Shown in pieces: positions 63,058-64,000 of a DNA stretch of 64,000 nt. The translations under genes were made by a program, and so were the position numbers. This DNA is from Ignavibacteriota bacterium (lineage in GTDB: Bacteria; Bacteroidota; Ignavibacteria; UBA10030; BY39): positions 62,001 to 126,000 of the forward strand of contig QOQV01000001.1 of the NCBI GenBank assembly GCA_003327435.1, in the 5' to 3' direction. The notes under the pieces were generated by a model. The model was not told the origin of the DNA, ran no database searches, and was given only the letters and a program-made list of their open reading frames with translations. Positions within the stretch are counted from its first letter, which is position 1. Each line of letters begins with the position of its first letter.

Positions 63058-64000
63058 ATGAGAATTAAATACTTCTTTTATTATTTTTTAATTTCTTCAC
63101 TTTTAATACCAACAAGCAACACTCAAGAAAAAAGATTATTAAAATTTAAAATTGAATCTTTTCTTCCCTCACATAACTATAATAAATCTTTTCTACCATC
63201 ATTTAAGATTCATATTAATGCTATTGAAAATTTAAAAGGAAAATTATTAATAAAATTAAAAAGGATAAACGAAAATAATTTCCGGGATGTGTATATAAAG
63301 AAAACAAAAGTAATAAAGGGAGAAAATGTATTTCAAATTTCAGAAAATGAATTTCAATTTAGTAACTTAAGCACTGAGTTTTATGAAATTTACTCACAAT
63401 TTTTAACAAGTGATACTAAATATACATCAGATACTTTAACTTTTGTTATTAATATTGATTCATTACGGTATCCACGTTTTAAGCCACCGGATTTTGATTC
63501 TTTCTGGAGTAATACTTTTTCCAAGCTTGATTCAATAGAACCAAATTACAAAATCGATACTTTATGTGACAAATGGACGGAACAAATCTCAATTTACAAA
63601 GTTTCATTTTCAGGTCTGGATTCAATGACGATAAAAGCTTGGTATTGTATTCCTAAAGGAGTTAATAAAGTACCTGCAGTATTAGTATTACCAAGTTACG
63701 GTAATGGGCCAATTACTATACCCTACAATTTTTGTGAGCAGGGTTATGCAGCACTTGCATTACAGATACATGGAAAAGATGTTGAAAGCGACACATATCC
63801 TGTTGGAGATGATCCATCGGCAGGTTTGAATCTTAATAATCCTGAGAAATATTACCTCAAGCATGCTGTAGCTCATATAAAAAGAGCCATAGATTTTCTA
63901 TACTCTATTCCGGAAATAGATACAAATCGCATTGGAGTTGCTGGAACAAGTCAAGGGGGTGGTTTAGCCTTATTAATCACTGGTCTTGATAGGAGAATAA
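63058..64000 (+). CDS. Acetyl xylan esterase-family (CE7-like) secreted hydrolase, cut by window edge
   Basis: The frame starts ATG at 63058, two bases after the ftsE-like stop, and runs open to the window end (314 codons seen). It begins with a signal peptide (YFFYYFLISSLLIPTSNTQ). A poorly conserved region follows to about 130. The alpha/beta hydrolase part then has RFKPPDFDSFWSNTFSKLD, VPAVLVLPSYGNGP and the nucleophile elbow GVAGTSQGGGLALLITGLD (about 295-313). GxSQGG is the CE7/cephalosporin C deacetylase signature. The Asp and His of the triad lie beyond the window. Exported location and the family suggest deacetylation of polysaccharides; this is inference. Confidence 0.82.
   Translation, partial: MRIKYFFYYFLISSLLIPTSNTQEKRLLKFKIESFLPSHNYNKSFLPSFKIHINAIENLKGKLLIKLKRINENNFRDVYIKKTKVIKGENVFQISENEFQFSNLSTEFYEIYSQFLTSDTKYTSDTLTFVINIDSLRYPRFKPPDFDSFWSNTFSKLDSIEPNYKIDTLCDKWTEQISIYKVSFSGLDSMTIKAWYCIPKGVNKVPAVLVLPSYGNGPITIPYNFCEQGYAALALQIHGKDVESDTYPVGDDPSAGLNLNNPEKYYLKHAVAHIKRAIDFLYSIPEIDTNRIGVAGTSQGGGLALLITGLDRRI

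Overview
This is about 64 kb of an A+T-rich (roughly one third G+C by eye) bacterial chromosome. The gene content points to the Ignavibacteria or a close relative in the Bacteroidota/Chlorobi group. Two secreted proteins end in type IX secretion (T9SS) type A sorting domains with the PNPFNP signature. There is a GWxTD-family protein, a long fused KorA with KorB, and a K+-dependent membrane pyrophosphatase. Several intergenic regions match the Bacteroidetes promoter layout TTTG-N20-TAnnTTnn. The window is housekeeping chromosome: I see no prophage, insertion sequence, CRISPR array or rRNA.

Layout. 1-2.4 kb (+): end of cstA, a cation diffusion facilitator, asnA. 2.4-5.0 kb (-): a small basic protein, then a tyrosine-branch operon (aroF-type DAHP synthase, chorismate mutase, tyrA) preceded by a leader region that I read as a Tyr/Phe attenuator. 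5.0-9.0 kb: two divergent T9SS cargo genes and a lone transposase-like HTH gene. 9.0-24.5 kb (-): DMT transporter, DUF362, UbiA-type prenyltransferase, methylmalonyl-CoA mutase large subunit, mutL, dipeptide epimerase, ftsY, pgsA, purF, nadB, argD-like aminotransferase, coaE, rny. 24.6-32.7 kb (-): a 6S-RNA-like gene, zapA, a coiled-coil protein, pheT, pheS, rplT, rpmI, infC (AUU start), thrS, and tRNA genes Val, Leu, Cys, Gly. 32.8-48.3 kb (-): CYTH protein, greA, ribBA, yajC, tgt, CNNM/CorC, VanZ, nnr, nuoN, ribE, ribD, SAM hydrolase, Gfo/Idh, dxs, xseB, xseA. 48.4-64 kb (+): prs, rplY, pth, hppA, rpsF-ssb-rpsR-rplI, korAB, nrnA, pepA, a GWxTD protein, pdxA, ftsE-like and a truncated acetyl xylan esterase-like gene.

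How it works together. Most genes are tightly packed, with 1-11 bp gaps or 4 bp ATGA overlaps, so transcription units are long. Translation functions cluster from the tRNA genes through thrS-infC-rpmI-rplT-pheST, with a strong terminator hairpin between rplT and pheS. Riboflavin genes are split between two places (ribBA, ribED).

The most interesting item is the leader upstream of the DAHP synthase gene. A 36-codon reading frame rich in Tyr and Phe codons (YEYYSYYYYQFF) is followed by mutually exclusive antiterminator and intrinsic-terminator pairings. This predicts ribosome-mediated attenuation of tyrosine biosynthesis. Other points worth checking are a structured spacer among the tRNA genes, a promoter-terminator arrangement ahead of greA, and a possible sigma-54 site ahead of a T9SS gene. 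Alternative start codons (TTG, GTG, ATT) appear repeatedly, several with a clear Shine-Dalgarno sequence.
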